This document shows, in pieces, positions 43,362-52,660 of a stretch of DNA of 64,000 bases (positions are counted from its first letter, which is position 1; the number at the start of each line of letters is the position of its first letter). The stretch lies in contig NZ_BMXI01000001.1 in NCBI RefSeq assembly GCF_014651675.1, positions 499,968 to 563,967 of the forward strand, given 5' to 3'. The translations under genes were made by a program, and so were the position numbers. Origin of the DNA: Roseibacillus persicicus (GTDB lineage: Bacteria > Verrucomicrobiota > Verrucomicrobiia > Verrucomicrobiales > Akkermansiaceae). The notes under the pieces are model-generated. The model did no database searches, had not been told where the DNA came from, and saw only the letters and a list, made by a program, of their open reading frames with translations.

Positions 43362-44546
43362 ATGACTGCTCTTCGTTTTCTCGCCATCTTCCTGTTCACT
43401 ACGGTCGCTTTCCTTGGGCCTCCACTGGCAGCGCAGTCCGTCCATCTCATCAAGGACGGGGAAAGCCTCTGGACTATCTCCAAGAAAACAGGCGTCTCCA
43501 TCGAGGCCATCAAGGAGGCCAATGGGCTGACCAGCGATGTCATCTGGGAGGGCTCCAAGCTCATCATCCCGGCTCCCTCCGCTGCCCCCCCAACACCCAC
43601 TCCCCCGCCCGTAGCCCAGCCTCTCCCTACGCCCGCTCCCACCACTCCGAGGAAGGCCGCCACCGGCCCGCTGTCTGCAAAAGGTCAGGACATTTTACGC
43701 CAACAGGTTCTCTTGGACCGAGCCGGATTCTCCCCGGGAAAGATCGATGGCTACGATGGCAAGTTCACCCAACTGGCCCTCACTCTTTGCGAAGCCTGGA
43801 ACCCTGCCGCACTGCGCACCACCATTCCCACCACCACTGTCGCGCAAGTGCCGGTCACTTGGATTGAATACGTGAACCCGTCCCTCCCCGGCTCGGGCAA
43901 AGCCCCAGACTTCAAGGCCCTCACCAAGAACAAGCAAGTCCTGCACTACTACTCGGGACTGGAGTATCTGGCCGAGCGCTATCACTGCAACGAGGACCTT
44001 TTGCGAAAACTCAACCCGGGCTACGACTTCAAGAAACTGCGAGCCGGTGATTCCCTCGTGGTCCCCAATGTCGAGCCCTTCAAAATCGAAAGTTTCTTCA
44101 AGGCCGACGGAACCGGAATTTGGTCGAGCGGTTTGGGAAAGGGTGACACCGAGCACACCATCTACATCTCCGCCTCCGAGCTCATGCTCACTGTTTGGGA
44201 GGGCTCCAAGCTGGTTCGGGGCTACCCCATCACCCTGAACGAGGACGACAGCCCCCGCGGGCAACGCGAGCTAGGCATCATCTCTCCCGGCCCCGTCTAC
44301 ATGCGCAAGAAGACCGGCCTCGATCTACTCGCTGGACCCAATAGCCCGGTCGGCATCGTCTGGTGCCCCCTCGGCAACGGCTTCGGAATCCACGGCACCA
44401 GCAATCCGGATTCCATCGGGCGCGCCACCAGCTCCGGCTGCATCCGCCTCGCCAACTGGGATGCTGTTCGCCTCGCGGCCTTGGTTCGCAAAGGGACAAA
44501 AGTGATCATCAGCGAGCCGGACAAGCCCTACATCCCCAAAAACTAG
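43362..44546 (+). CDS. LysM and peptidoglycan-binding L,D-transpeptidase (YkuD domain)
   Basis: The 394-residue periplasmic enzyme has a signal peptide ending near GPPLAAQ. LysM spans about 26-70 (DGESLWTISKKTGVSIEAIK). A Pro-rich linker leads to a peptidoglycan-binding helix domain at about 105-145 (LLDRAGFSPGKIDGYDGKFT). A second LysM-like segment is YHCNEDLLRKLNPGYDFKKL with DSLVVPNV. The C-terminal YkuD domain has FGIHGTSNPDSIGRATSSGC then IRL, carrying the conserved His and the catalytic Cys of the HG-x-SSGC motif. It cross-links peptidoglycan stems or attaches proteins to peptidoglycan. A second, lipidated YkuD enzyme is at 62063-62632. Confidence 0.95.
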   Translation: MTALRFLAIFLFTTVAFLGPPLAAQSVHLIKDGESLWTISKKTGVSIEAIKEANGLTSDVIWEGSKLIIPAPSAAPPTPTPPPVAQPLPTPAPTTPRKAATGPLSAKGQDILRQQVLLDRAGFSPGKIDGYDGKFTQLALTLCEAWNPAALRTTIPTTTVAQVPVTWIEYVNPSLPGSGKAPDFKALTKNKQVLHYYSGLEYLAERYHCNEDLLRKLNPGYDFKKLRAGDSLVVPNVEPFKIESFFKADGTGIWSSGLGKGDTEHTIYISASELMLTVWEGSKLVRGYPITLNEDDSPRGQRELGIISPGPVYMRKKTGLDLLAGPNSPVGIVWCPLGNGFGIHGTSNPDSIGRATSSGCIRLANWDAVRLAALVRKGTKVIISEPDKPYIPKN

Positions 44547-44738
44547 ACCGTTTCCAGGAAGCCCGCGCGCTACCAGCTGAACGTGTAGCGCCGGTCGTCA
44601 AAGGTCAGCTGACTCGTCACCCTTCTCCCCCTTAAGAGACATGCTGAGGGCTCGGTCCAACTGAGAACTCGTTTTCGGCAAACGAGCGCCAGTCACCGGA
44701 GAGGTGAGAGGCAACACTAGCGCACGAACAGATGCACT

Positions 44739-46067
44739 ATGTCGACCCCTTCTCTCTCTTCCAAAACCAAGTTATCCTCCCTTCTCCTCGCTTGCGCCAG
44801 CTCTGTCACCCTCGGCTTCGCAATCGGAAGGGCCTCACTCCCCGAGCAGACCGCCTACAATCTCAATAGGACAGATAAAAAACTCACTCCTTCTCGAGAA
44901 ACTCGGTCCGCAAGCGCCCGCGAGCGGAGCTACTGGCACAGTCGAGACCTTACCTCCACCGAGCTGTTAGCACTCGACCCGCGAGAGAAGTTTGCCTCCC
45001 TGATGAATGACTTCGATCGCTCCCCGCTTTCGGGCTTGGATTTCGAAAGTCTGTTTCAAATTTGGGAGTTGTCTTCGAGTCTTGAAGCGCCCGAGTTCGA
45101 GTCTCTCCTTGTAACTTTAAATTCTCAACATCGGGGACCCGAGGGCCTGATGGCAGCCTCCCTACTCGCCCATCAGTTTGGCTCCTCCGCTGGCGACAAA
45201 GCTCTCGAACACTTTCTTTCTCAAGGAAAATCGACGACGCGGAATACCGGTTTCACCAGTGCGATGTCCGGCTGGATGAAAGAAGACCCTGAAGCAGCCT
45301 ACCACTGGCTCCAGCAGAATCGTAGCCGACTCGGCCGCGACATGAAAGGAGACGAATTCGTGGCCATGTATATTTCCCTGAAGTCGCAACAAGACTACTC
45401 CGGAGCACTCAACGAGGTCCTCCTGTTGGATGGAGGAGCCAGAAACCTCGGACTGAAGACCTTGACCGAGAAGGCCGCAACAGACCCTTCTCAGCGTGAG
45501 TTGCTCCTTGCTACCTTGCGAACGCAGAAGGACAGCAGGCTCCTTCAACGGGCTGAGCACGAGTTGGTCGATCATCTTTCTTGGCAAGATCCAGCCCACG
45601 CCCTGGAAGTTCTGGAAGAATTTGAGGTATCGTCAGAGCGGAAAGGCGAGCTGACCCACGATGTCCTCAAAACCTGGATTGGGAACGACCCTCAAGGTGC
45701 TCTCGAATGGCAAAGTGAGCGACTCACCGAAACAGACGGCGCCGGCGACCAGATTGCCGACAGCTTCCGGAATTGGGTCGGTCAAGACGAGGCCGCAGCC
45801 AGCGAATGGCTTCGGTCCCAGGGAGACGAATTTCAAACCGATCTGGTCTTTCAAAAAGCTGGAGAAACCCTCCAACACCGAAGCCCCTCTCGAGCGGCGG
45901 AATGGCAAGCCCAAATCTTTGATGACACCACACGGCAGGCCGGCTACCGAAAACTTTACAATCGGTGGCAACGCCAGGATCCCGTCGCGGCAGAGAACTG
46001 GGCCCGGTCTCTTCCAGATGCCGACCGCACCGCTCTTCTGAAGAACGATGTGGACTCAACCCGATAG
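44739..46067 (+). CDS. Exported helical DP-repeat protein
   Basis: The 442-residue product has a signal peptide or single anchor (LSSLLLACASSVTLGFAIGR). The body is all-helical and built from repeats with the pattern W-x(4)-D-P-x-x-A-x-x-W: GWMKEDPEAAYHWL, LSWQDPAHALEVL, TWIGNDPQGALEW, NWVGQDEAAASEWL and RWQRQDPVAAENWA. Such repeats occur in several uncharacterised Verrucomicrobial envelope proteins. They are likely protein-protein interaction scaffolds comparable to tetratricopeptide repeats (inference). No catalytic motif is seen. Confidence 0.68.
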   Translation: MSTPSLSSKTKLSSLLLACASSVTLGFAIGRASLPEQTAYNLNRTDKKLTPSRETRSASARERSYWHSRDLTSTELLALDPREKFASLMNDFDRSPLSGLDFESLFQIWELSSSLEAPEFESLLVTLNSQHRGPEGLMAASLLAHQFGSSAGDKALEHFLSQGKSTTRNTGFTSAMSGWMKEDPEAAYHWLQQNRSRLGRDMKGDEFVAMYISLKSQQDYSGALNEVLLLDGGARNLGLKTLTEKAATDPSQRELLLATLRTQKDSRLLQRAEHELVDHLSWQDPAHALEVLEEFEVSSERKGELTHDVLKTWIGNDPQGALEWQSERLTETDGAGDQIADSFRNWVGQDEAAASEWLRSQGDEFQTDLVFQKAGETLQHRSPSRAAEWQAQIFDDTTRQAGYRKLYNRWQRQDPVAAENWARSLPDADRTALLKNDVDSTR

Positions 46068-46246
46068 GGTATCCACTTCTTCTCGACACCATCAGAAAAC
46101 GAAGCTTCCCAAACAGATAATCCGTCTTTTCAGAGCCACTATAGAGCAAAGGATCGCAAGAATCTTATCGCATATAAGTGATAACTTAAAATCTCATCAG
46201 AAACTAAAAGAAATACTTTTAGATCTGCTGTGAACAAAACAACAAA

Positions 46247-46975
46247 ATGAAAAAGACACAAAATCCACTGATTCTAGGAATCCTCTCTTTGGCATCACTT
46301 CAGATTGCGACTGCGGGGACCTACGTCAGTGAAGGGGTTTACGGAAATCCATTTTCCGCTGTTTCCGGAGCAGTTGCCACCAGCATATGGAGTGACGTTT
46401 CAGACAGCGTGCACACAGGGTTTCCCGGCTGGCCGGGAAGCTCCAGTTGGGGAGCAACCATCTCACCCAACAGCGCGACGGGAACCAGCACGGACATTGA
46501 GCTAGAGAGGATTGCAGGCACCGGACACTGGTTTTGGGTAGGTGGCCCATACCCAGCAGATGACACCATCTATTTCGGAGGTTTTGCCTCAAGCCGCAAC
46601 GTGGGAGGAACACTGGCAGCAGAAGAAGTCGCTCCTATCTCCAACCTGACGGAGGTCATTTTCCAGATCCAATTGGGCGAAGCCGACGGGGAAGATTTTT
46701 CCTCATCAGCGGCACCAACCCTCACCTACACCACCTCATCCGGAACCTTCACCGCGACCTTGACCAGCGGAGACGCTACCAATCCTGACGACTCGTTCAT
46801 CAACGGAACATATAGCAACGGAGAATACGATGTGGATGAAACGGTCACCCTGAACGAATACGAATTCACTTGGGACCTGAGCACCGTTAGCGAGACTATA
46901 CTCAGCTTCAAAGTTGAATGGAATCAAGCGATGCACTCCCAGCTCTACGGATTCCAGGTCGATCAAAAAGACTGA
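46247..46975 (+). CDS. Secreted paralogue of a PEP-CTERM protein, without a sorting tail
   Basis: The 242-residue product has a signal peptide (MKKTQNPLILGILSLASLQI). It aligns from end to end with the product at 47810-48601: SIWSDVSDSVHTGFPGWPGS matches AIWNGLSSDDHPGFPRFPGS, FQIQLGEADGEDF matches LQVQIGAAFGYDF, and HSQLYGFQVDQKD matches HSQLYGLRLDQSD. It stops exactly where the paralogue continues into its PEP-CTERM tail, so this copy is predicted to be released while the other is sorted. The stop at 46975 is clean, and an intrinsic terminator follows. Confidence 0.8.
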   Translation: MKKTQNPLILGILSLASLQIATAGTYVSEGVYGNPFSAVSGAVATSIWSDVSDSVHTGFPGWPGSSSWGATISPNSATGTSTDIELERIAGTGHWFWVGGPYPADDTIYFGGFASSRNVGGTLAAEEVAPISNLTEVIFQIQLGEADGEDFSSSAAPTLTYTTSSGTFTATLTSGDATNPDDSFINGTYSNGEYDVDETVTLNEYEFTWDLSTVSETILSFKVEWNQAMHSQLYGFQVDQKD

Positions 46976-47012
46976 TTGGAACGCTCTCCAGCGACCTTTT
47001 CCACATCAATTC

Positions 47013-47042
47013 AGGCCGTCCGCAGTGCGTGGCGGCCTTTTT
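47013..47042 (+). terminator. Intrinsic terminator of the tail-less paralogue gene
   Basis: AGGCCG (47013-47018) and CGGCCT (47033-47038) form a GC-rich stem with a weakly paired interior, followed by five T residues on the plus strand, 38 bases after the stop. Confidence 0.82.
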
Positions 47043-47056
47043 GGGTTGCTGAGATA

Positions 47057-47086
47057 AGAAAAGCCCTCGATGGCGATCGAGGGCTT
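47057..47086 (-). terminator. Intrinsic terminator of a PEP-CTERM gene
   Basis: AAGCCCTCGAT (47061-47071) and ATCGAGGGCTT (47076-47086) form a perfect 11-bp stem with a 4-base loop. On the minus strand it is followed by TTTTCTTATC. It lies 30 bases after the stop at 47116 and faces the neighbouring plus-strand terminator, so both convergent genes are closed. Confidence 0.85.
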
Positions 47087-47115
47087 GCGGAGAACCGGAT
47101 GCAAAAGATTATTTC

Positions 47116-47781
47116 TTATCGGCGTCGACCAACCAACAATCCGATGCCAGCCAAAGACCCAAGAAGGAAAACCGAGGGCTCAGGGACTGACGAGACGACA
47201 AGCTGCAACGCGCCTTCATCCCCCGCTGCCACTGACGCCTTCCAAATATCAACCGGGACATCCTCAGGATGGTGGCTCAGTCCCATCGACTCGAAGGTTT
47301 GCCCACTAAACACGGACGTCGCGTCGACATTGTAGACCGTGTGACTGGCCCCGCCTCCCAAGAGAATAGTTTGACCAAAGTCACCGAGAATTAGAATCCC
47401 ATTGCTGATGACTCCAAAGTTGCTAGGTCCGACCGTCGTGCCTCCAATTGAAATGCTCCCCCCACTCAACTGTTCGGGAGCAAAGCTGAACATCTCATTC
47501 ACGATCACTCCAAAGAAGTATTCAATAGGATGTTCGACTTGGGAGTCCCCGATCTGGATGAACTGAACGATTGTTCCAAAGTCCGCCTGTCCCAGATCGG
47601 TGACTGAACTATTCTCAACTTCCTGTGTGAGAGCCGCACCGGTCACATCAATGCTTCCAGTGGCCACCATCACAACATCTCCTCCGATTTCAGAAAAAGT
47701 CATCGTGACAGCTGCCGGGCATAGACCCGATGACGCAGCGAACAAGCAGATGGTTCCAAGACAATTCTTTGATAATTTCAT
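47116..47781 (-). CDS. PEP-CTERM sorting-domain protein
   Basis: The 221-residue exported protein has a signal peptide (MKLSKNCLGTICLFAASSGL) and the tail VPEPSVFLLGSLAGIGLL with a basic end VGRRR. The body is beta-rich and includes the Gly-rich NGILILGDFGQTILLGGGAS. No catalytic motif is visible. The neighbour 47810-48601 on the same strand also carries a sorting tail; the 28-base gap suggests the two are in one transcription unit. Confidence 0.82.
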   Translation of the reverse strand: MKLSKNCLGTICLFAASSGLCPAAVTMTFSEIGGDVVMVATGSIDVTGAALTQEVENSSVTDLGQADFGTIVQFIQIGDSQVEHPIEYFFGVIVNEMFSFAPEQLSGGSISIGGTTVGPSNFGVISNGILILGDFGQTILLGGGASHTVYNVDATSVFSGQTFESMGLSHHPEDVPVDIWKASVAAGDEGALQLVVSSVPEPSVFLLGSLAGIGLLVGRRR

Positions 47782-47809
47782 TTTTTGTGTGTGTATTTTA
47801 GCTGTCTAT

Positions 47810-48601
47810 CTAACAAGTGCGTCTTCTGCTGGTGACAAATCCAGAGAAGGCGAATGCACAAAGGAAAAGTCCGCTGGGCTCGGGAATAGGGAGGATGCTG
47901 GATGGAATTACGGAATCACTCTGGTCCAATCGGAGACCATACAGTTGACTGTGTTGCACGACATCGAATGAAATCTCCAAGTCGATTACCGGATCTGAGA
48001 ACCTACTCAAGTCCCACTGCAATCCATAGGTATCCACATACACCGGAAGTCCCAGATAGAAGCCGTTCTGAGCCTGATGGGTCACTTCGTCCCCGAGCAA
48101 AGAAACGGGGGTTCCATTGACGGAAAGAACAGGCAAGGCGCCATCAACGAAGTCATATCCGAAGGCCGCTCCAATCTGCACCTGCAGAACAATTGAACTC
48201 ACATTCGCGAGAGGAGAAAAGCTTAGGTCGAACGTTGCTCCATAGCTGTTCGAGTCACCTGAGGTTCCTCCCCCATAGAGACTGTCACTCGAGGGATAGG
48301 CGTTCCCTGATACTTTGTCGAACTCCACAGACATCGGTTCTCCCAGCGTAGCATTGGGGGACATCGCATTCGGCCATGGCTCGGAACCCGGAAACCTGGG
48401 AAAACCGGGATGGTCATCACTCGATAGCCCGTTCCATATTGCGGTAGAGCCAAGACCGCCAAGCAAACTGGAGGCGTCAAAGAATGGTTCTCCTTTTGTC
48501 GTGGTGGTAACCGTTGCGGCTCCGATATCTCCAATCGCCCAATGGGTCGCAGAAATCCCTATAATACCCAGCAGGCAGGGCCTTATTTTGCTTCTATTCA
48601 T
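47810..48601 (-). CDS. PEP-CTERM sorting-domain protein, paralogue of the 46247 product
   Basis: The 263-residue product has a signal region ending near ATHWAIGDIGAA. The body shares FPG-rich and HSQLYG motifs with the tail-less paralogue on the other strand. After LDQSDSVIPSSILP the chain continues into the tail IPEPSGLFLCAFAFSGF with the basic end RRRTC. The Ile-Pro-Glu-Pro variant replaces the usual Val-Pro-Glu-Pro. Its start faces a 291-base intergenic region shared with the putative polysaccharide lyase. Confidence 0.82.
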   Translation of the reverse strand: MNRSKIRPCLLGIIGISATHWAIGDIGAATVTTTTKGEPFFDASSLLGGLGSTAIWNGLSSDDHPGFPRFPGSEPWPNAMSPNATLGEPMSVEFDKVSGNAYPSSDSLYGGGTSGDSNSYGATFDLSFSPLANVSSIVLQVQIGAAFGYDFVDGALPVLSVNGTPVSLLGDEVTHQAQNGFYLGLPVYVDTYGLQWDLSRFSDPVIDLEISFDVVQHSQLYGLRLDQSDSVIPSSILPIPEPSGLFLCAFAFSGFVTSRRRTC

Positions 48602-48892
48602 ATTCGTTATTTTCAGATTGGAATCAGTAAGCTCTCAGCCACTGTCCTCGTTGTTGTTCGCTCTGAACTTCCAGATTCAAAGGACCGCTTTAATTATCAC
48701 TAGGTTCAGAAAACAAATGGCCATGACTTGCCAATTTTTAGCGATAGAACAGCCCGAGAACTTCCTGCCTCCGATTAGAAAGGGCCTCGACCAAATCTTG
48801 TGAGAAACATAGAAAAAGTTCGTTGCATCCCAAGTTTTTGCTACGAATCAAGAAGGTGCTCGAATGCGGAAAAAAGGCCCTCTCTAGTGAAC

Positions 48893-49852
48893 ATGATTAA
48901 AAACTCGTCCTCAAATCATCTGGGCATCAACGCGCCTTCGAGAAATCATGCCAACGATGACCTCTTACTGTCCCGGAGTTCAATTTTCCTTCTGTTCCTA
49001 TCCTCTCTAGCAGCACAGGGTGAAAGTCCGGCAGAGCTTCAGCGGGAGATAGTTCTCAATCCGGATCCCCACAGCGAAGAAACGGCCTACGCACAAATAA
49101 GGAAATCGTTTGGTAAAAAATCAATTGAGTCCCCCGACTTGTTCGCCGGCAATCATCAGAACTTCACTCACATTCAGATTAGAGACGATCACGAAGCCGG
49201 AGGGTGCTTCGATTTTTTTCTCCATCGTGACCTCGACGGTGATCGCAACAAAGAGTGGCCATTAGGCAAGAGCAGACAACGCAACGAAATCAAGGGATAT
49301 GGAGGATCTGACGAGGGGCTCAAGGCGACAGAGGGACAAGTGACTCGTTACACTTGGCTCTTTCGAGTCAACGAAGGGATGACCCTCACTCAAAAGTTCT
49401 GCCATTTCTTTCAGCTCAAGGCAGTGGGCGGGAACGACATTGCGACTCCCCTTTTCACAATTTCGGGAAGTCGTTCGGGGGAAAGGGACCAACTCGAGCT
49501 GCGGCTACAGACATCGGATCATGCCTCTTGGCAAAGAATCCCTGTATGCGATTGGAAGGTCTGCCAAAACCAATGGCTGAGTTGCGAAATCATCGTTCGC
49601 TTTCATGAAGAAGGATATCTCCGGGCACGAATTGAATCCCGCGATGGCTCCATTTCCTTTATGAAAGAATTCCCCGAGATCGACACTTGGCGCGAGGGTA
49701 GCGAGTTCGTTCGTTCAAAGTGGGGAATTTACCGAAGCTTGGAAGACCGCGAGTCGATCCTGCAAAAGGAGGATGTGGTCTCCTTCAGCCAATTTCGAAT
49801 TCAAGAGTGGAGCAAGCTGAGCTCCGTTCCGTCGCTCAAAAGGCAGGAATGA
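48893..49852 (+). CDS. Putative exported polysaccharide lyase, heparin lyase I-like beta-jelly roll
   Basis: The 319-residue product starts at the ATG at 48893; the frame is open 31 codons upstream. The N-terminus has a hydrophobic stretch (SSIFLLFLSSLAAQG) preceded by a long polar region, so the signal peptide is atypical. Family-like features are FFLHRDLDGDRNKEWPLG, RQRNEIKGYGG, TRYTWLFRVNEG, FFQLKAVGGN and VRSKWGIYRSLED. The pattern (R-x-E near the N-terminal third, conserved Q-x-K, and KWGIYR) resembles PF14099-type polysaccharide lyases. I cannot confirm the family from sequence alone. It would cleave a uronic-acid polysaccharide (inference). Confidence 0.6.
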   Translation: MIKNSSSNHLGINAPSRNHANDDLLLSRSSIFLLFLSSLAAQGESPAELQREIVLNPDPHSEETAYAQIRKSFGKKSIESPDLFAGNHQNFTHIQIRDDHEAGGCFDFFLHRDLDGDRNKEWPLGKSRQRNEIKGYGGSDEGLKATEGQVTRYTWLFRVNEGMTLTQKFCHFFQLKAVGGNDIATPLFTISGSRSGERDQLELRLQTSDHASWQRIPVCDWKVCQNQWLSCEIIVRFHEEGYLRARIESRDGSISFMKEFPEIDTWREGSEFVRSKWGIYRSLEDRESILQKEDVVSFSQFRIQEWSKLSSVPSLKRQE

Positions 49853-49927
49853 GACTCTTGAGTCATCTGCGCGCCGGGAACTCCTCTAAGACTTTGCAAG
49901 CCCATGGGAAGATGTTTCAGTAGCGCT

Positions 49928-50356
49928 ATGATCACTGATAATCCCACTGCTTGGCTCCAAGGCATTTTGACCGAACGGCAGTGCCAGACCGGAACTCTCC
50001 ACCGCACAAATTCCGACGGCTTGTTAGAATTGGTGGCGACGATTGGAGTGCCCGATCACTTGCTGCCGGTCATTTCCAACATCCCTTTTGGAAAAGGCAT
50101 CGCGGGAGCAGCCGCCGAAAGTCGCGAACCGGTCGAGCTGTGCAACCTGCAGCAAAACCTGGGAGGGGTGGCTAAGGAAAAGGCGCGCGACACCAAGGTT
50201 TCCGGGTCTCTCGCCGTGCCTATCTTTTCATCGGACGGCGAGCGCGTTCTCGGGACTCTCGGCGTGGGAATGATTCAGCCTCACGACTTCAGCGAGGAAG
50301 AGAAGAAGTCCCTTGCCGAAGAAGCGATCAAGGTGGCGCAGGCTTGGGAGAGCTAA
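49928..50356 (+). CDS. Stand-alone GAF-domain protein
   Basis: The 142-residue cytoplasmic protein is one GAF domain. Landmarks are TERQCQTGTLHRT, IPFGKGIAGAAAESREPVEL, GSLAVPIFSSDGERVLGTLG and the final helix FSEEEKKSLAEEAIKVAQAW. GAF domains bind small ligands such as cyclic nucleotides or sense redox state, and stand-alone forms of this size include methionine-R-sulfoxide reductases of the fRMsr type. The key Cys residues of that enzyme are not clear here (Cys19 and Cys67 are the only two). It lies 54 bases upstream of the BON-MscS gene. Confidence 0.72.
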   Translation: MITDNPTAWLQGILTERQCQTGTLHRTNSDGLLELVATIGVPDHLLPVISNIPFGKGIAGAAAESREPVELCNLQQNLGGVAKEKARDTKVSGSLAVPIFSSDGERVLGTLGVGMIQPHDFSEEEKKSLAEEAIKVAQAWES

Positions 50357-50410
50357 GCCCTTCGTCAGGGCCCACTTCGGCAACCGGAATACCGTTTGCT
50401 AAGAGGTGGT

Positions 50411-51733
50411 ATGCTCTTACGAAATCTCCTCATCCTCATCATCGCCTTGTCCGGGGTGCTGGCAGCGCAATCGCCGCTGACCGAACCCGAAACGAATATC
50501 CCGGAGGGTGTGGTCATCGATGCTGATGCCCAGCCCACCGACGAGAAAATCCAAACGCGTCTGGAGAGCATCTTCGGCGAGTTAGATGGCCTGAAGGAAG
50601 TGGAAGTCAGCGTGAAATATGGAATCGTGACGCTGAAGGGTTCCGTCCCCAATGGAGAGGCGGCCAACGAGGCGGTGGCCCTCACCGAGCATACCAAGGG
50701 AGTGGTCTACGTTCGCAACCAACTGGAAGACAGCGCCTTAATCTCTTCGCGTCTACAACCGGCAAAAGAAAAGGCCGCCAAACTGGGACGCGAATTTGTC
50801 CGGAAGCTGCCTCTCATTCTCATCGCGGCAGTTGCCTTTGCCCTCTTTTGGCTACTTGCGAAGTGGTTTGGGATGCGAGAAAACTGGTTTCGAAAATGGG
50901 GAATGCATGAGCTGTCTGCCAAGCTTCTCGCGCGCACTGGCAAGCTGGTGATCATCGCGCTGGGCATTCTCATCGTGCTGGAAATTCTCGACGCCACGGC
51001 TGTTGCTGGTGCGGTCCTCGGGGTCGCGGGAGTGGCGGGAATTGCGCTCGGCTTTGCATTTCGCAATATTGTAGAGAACTACCTGGCGGGCATTTTGCTC
51101 GGTTTGCGAAATCCCTTCAACACCGGCGACGCCATCTCGGTGGAAGATTATAGCGGTAAAGTGGTGCGACTGACCTCCCGCGACACCGTCCTCATGACTC
51201 CGGATGGCAACCACATCCGCCTCCCGAACAGCCTCCTGATGACCTCGCCGCTTACGAACTTTTCCCGCAATGCGCTGCGCCGTTTCGAGTTCGCGATTGG
51301 GGTGTCCGTGGAGCTCGATCTCAATTCCGTTCGCGAACTAGGGCTATCCGCATTGCAGGAGGTTAAAGGAATTCTCACCGACCCCGCCCCCCTTATCGTC
51401 ATTGAAGAGTTGGGCGACAGCACGGTGAACATGCGCTTCTTCGCCTGGATCGACCAGCGCGAGAGCGATTACCTAAAGACCAAGAGCGAGGCGATTCGCC
51501 GTGTGAAAGTGGCCTTCGATGACAACGACGTCGAGATGCCCGAGCCCATCTATCGAGTGGTGATGAAAAGAGATTCAGCCCCATCGAAGGAGCCCGCGAA
51601 TCGCCCCGTCATCGAGAGCACTCCTTCTGCCGACGAAGAGCAGGATACCGCGGTCGACAAGACCATCGACAAGCAGTTGCAGGAAGAGCTGAGCCAAGAC
51701 GACGAAGCCAACCTCCTCGCTGCCAAATCATAA
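50411..51733 (+). CDS. MscS-family mechanosensitive channel with N-terminal BON domain
   Basis: The start at 50411 follows an AAGAGG ribosome-binding site; 440 residues. A signal peptide (MLLRNLLILIIALSGVLAAQ) leads to a periplasmic BON domain at about 40-110 (LDGLKEVEVSVKYGIVTLKG). Two membrane helices (about 133-151, 175-195) and the pore-lining TM3 (GAVLGVAGVAGIALGFAFRN) follow. The beta domain reads NPFNTGDAISVEDYSGKVVR, then RDTVLMTPDGNHIRLPNSLL and PLTNFSR, as in MscS. The tail is acidic. The channel releases osmolytes under hypo-osmotic shock; the BON domain may contact the outer membrane or peptidoglycan (inference). Confidence 0.92.
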   Translation: MLLRNLLILIIALSGVLAAQSPLTEPETNIPEGVVIDADAQPTDEKIQTRLESIFGELDGLKEVEVSVKYGIVTLKGSVPNGEAANEAVALTEHTKGVVYVRNQLEDSALISSRLQPAKEKAAKLGREFVRKLPLILIAAVAFALFWLLAKWFGMRENWFRKWGMHELSAKLLARTGKLVIIALGILIVLEILDATAVAGAVLGVAGVAGIALGFAFRNIVENYLAGILLGLRNPFNTGDAISVEDYSGKVVRLTSRDTVLMTPDGNHIRLPNSLLMTSPLTNFSRNALRRFEFAIGVSVELDLNSVRELGLSALQEVKGILTDPAPLIVIEELGDSTVNMRFFAWIDQRESDYLKTKSEAIRRVKVAFDDNDVEMPEPIYRVVMKRDSAPSKEPANRPVIESTPSADEEQDTAVDKTIDKQLQEELSQDDEANLLAAKS

Positions 51734-51760
51734 GGTCGGTGCCACGTTCTCACGCTAACA

Positions 51761-52660
51761 ATGCGCTATCAACTAGTCATCAACCGCGCTTCTGGTTCAG
51801 GCATCCTGGACAATCAGGAAGGTCAGGAACGTCTGGTCTCCATCTTTGCCGAAGCCGGGCATGAGGTGACGGTCCAAGTGGTCGATCCGTCCCACCTCGA
51901 CCGCGCTCTCACCGATGCGCTAGCCAGCGATTGCGATGGCATCATCATTGGCGGGGGAGATGGGTCCATCACCTCCACCGCCGACCGAGTGGCGCAATCC
52001 GACAAAGTGCTCGGGGTGCTCCCGCTCGGCACCTTCAATCTGGAAGCCCGCGACCTCGGTATTTCGCTCGACCCCTTCGAGGCCGCGCGGGAACTGGCGA
52101 CTGCCGAGGTGAAAAAGATCGACCTGCTACGGGTCAACGAGTTCCCCTGCCTTTGCACCATGGTCATCGGCTTCTACCCCATCGCGGCGAAGATGCGGAA
52201 GGATATTCACGGGTCAGCGTGGTGGAGAAAGTCTCTTCAAATCCCTCTCCAAATGACCCAGATCGCCACCCGCTGTCCGGTGTTGGATCTCACTTTACGA
52301 ACAGACGGTCAGACCGTCCGACGCAAGACCCGGGCGACGGCTTTCTCCCCAGGTGAATACGTCGACGAGTTCGGCCTCATCCCCCGACGCGAGAATCTCG
52401 CTTCGGGAAAACTCTTTACCTACATCTCCGAACATCTCACCCGCGCCCAGTTGTGGAAGCTCTCATTGGACTTTCTAACAGGTCGTCTATTTTCCACGGA
52501 AGGAATGACTGTGCTGGATTGTGAAGAGCTCACCTTGAACGCGGGAAAAAGGGGCCAAATTCCCGCGATGATTGACGGCGAAATCGTCCGTCTCCAGCTC
52601 CCTTGTCAAATCCGGGTGGAGCCTGCTGCCCTTTCTATTCTAGTCCCCTCTCAACCATGA
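51761..52660 (+). CDS. Diacylglycerol-kinase-family lipid kinase
   Basis: The 299-residue product has the nucleotide-binding motif IIIGGGDGSITSTA (GGGDGS at 64-69) and the second family motif LPLGTFNLEARDLGI. The N-terminal strand is YQLVINRASGSG. This is the DAGK catalytic family (PF00781), whose bacterial members phosphorylate diacylglycerol, undecaprenol or ceramide-like lipids. The C-terminal half is beta-rich (LIPRRENLASGKLFTYI, MIDGEIVRLQLPCQIRVEP), as in YegS-like proteins. It overlaps the metallophosphoesterase gene by four bases (ATGA), so the two are coupled. Confidence 0.92.
   Translation: MRYQLVINRASGSGILDNQEGQERLVSIFAEAGHEVTVQVVDPSHLDRALTDALASDCDGIIIGGGDGSITSTADRVAQSDKVLGVLPLGTFNLEARDLGISLDPFEAARELATAEVKKIDLLRVNEFPCLCTMVIGFYPIAAKMRKDIHGSAWWRKSLQIPLQMTQIATRCPVLDLTLRTDGQTVRRKTRATAFSPGEYVDEFGLIPRRENLASGKLFTYISEHLTRAQLWKLSLDFLTGRLFSTEGMTVLDCEELTLNAGKRGQIPAMIDGEIVRLQLPCQIRVEPAALSILVPSQP

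Noticed and set aside
44570-44620. Minus-strand 16-codon frame ending in RRYTFSW, possibly the end of a lost gene
   Set aside because: It has an AGAAGG site before a GTG but is too short to support, and the frame upstream has no start codon. It may be a gene remnant.
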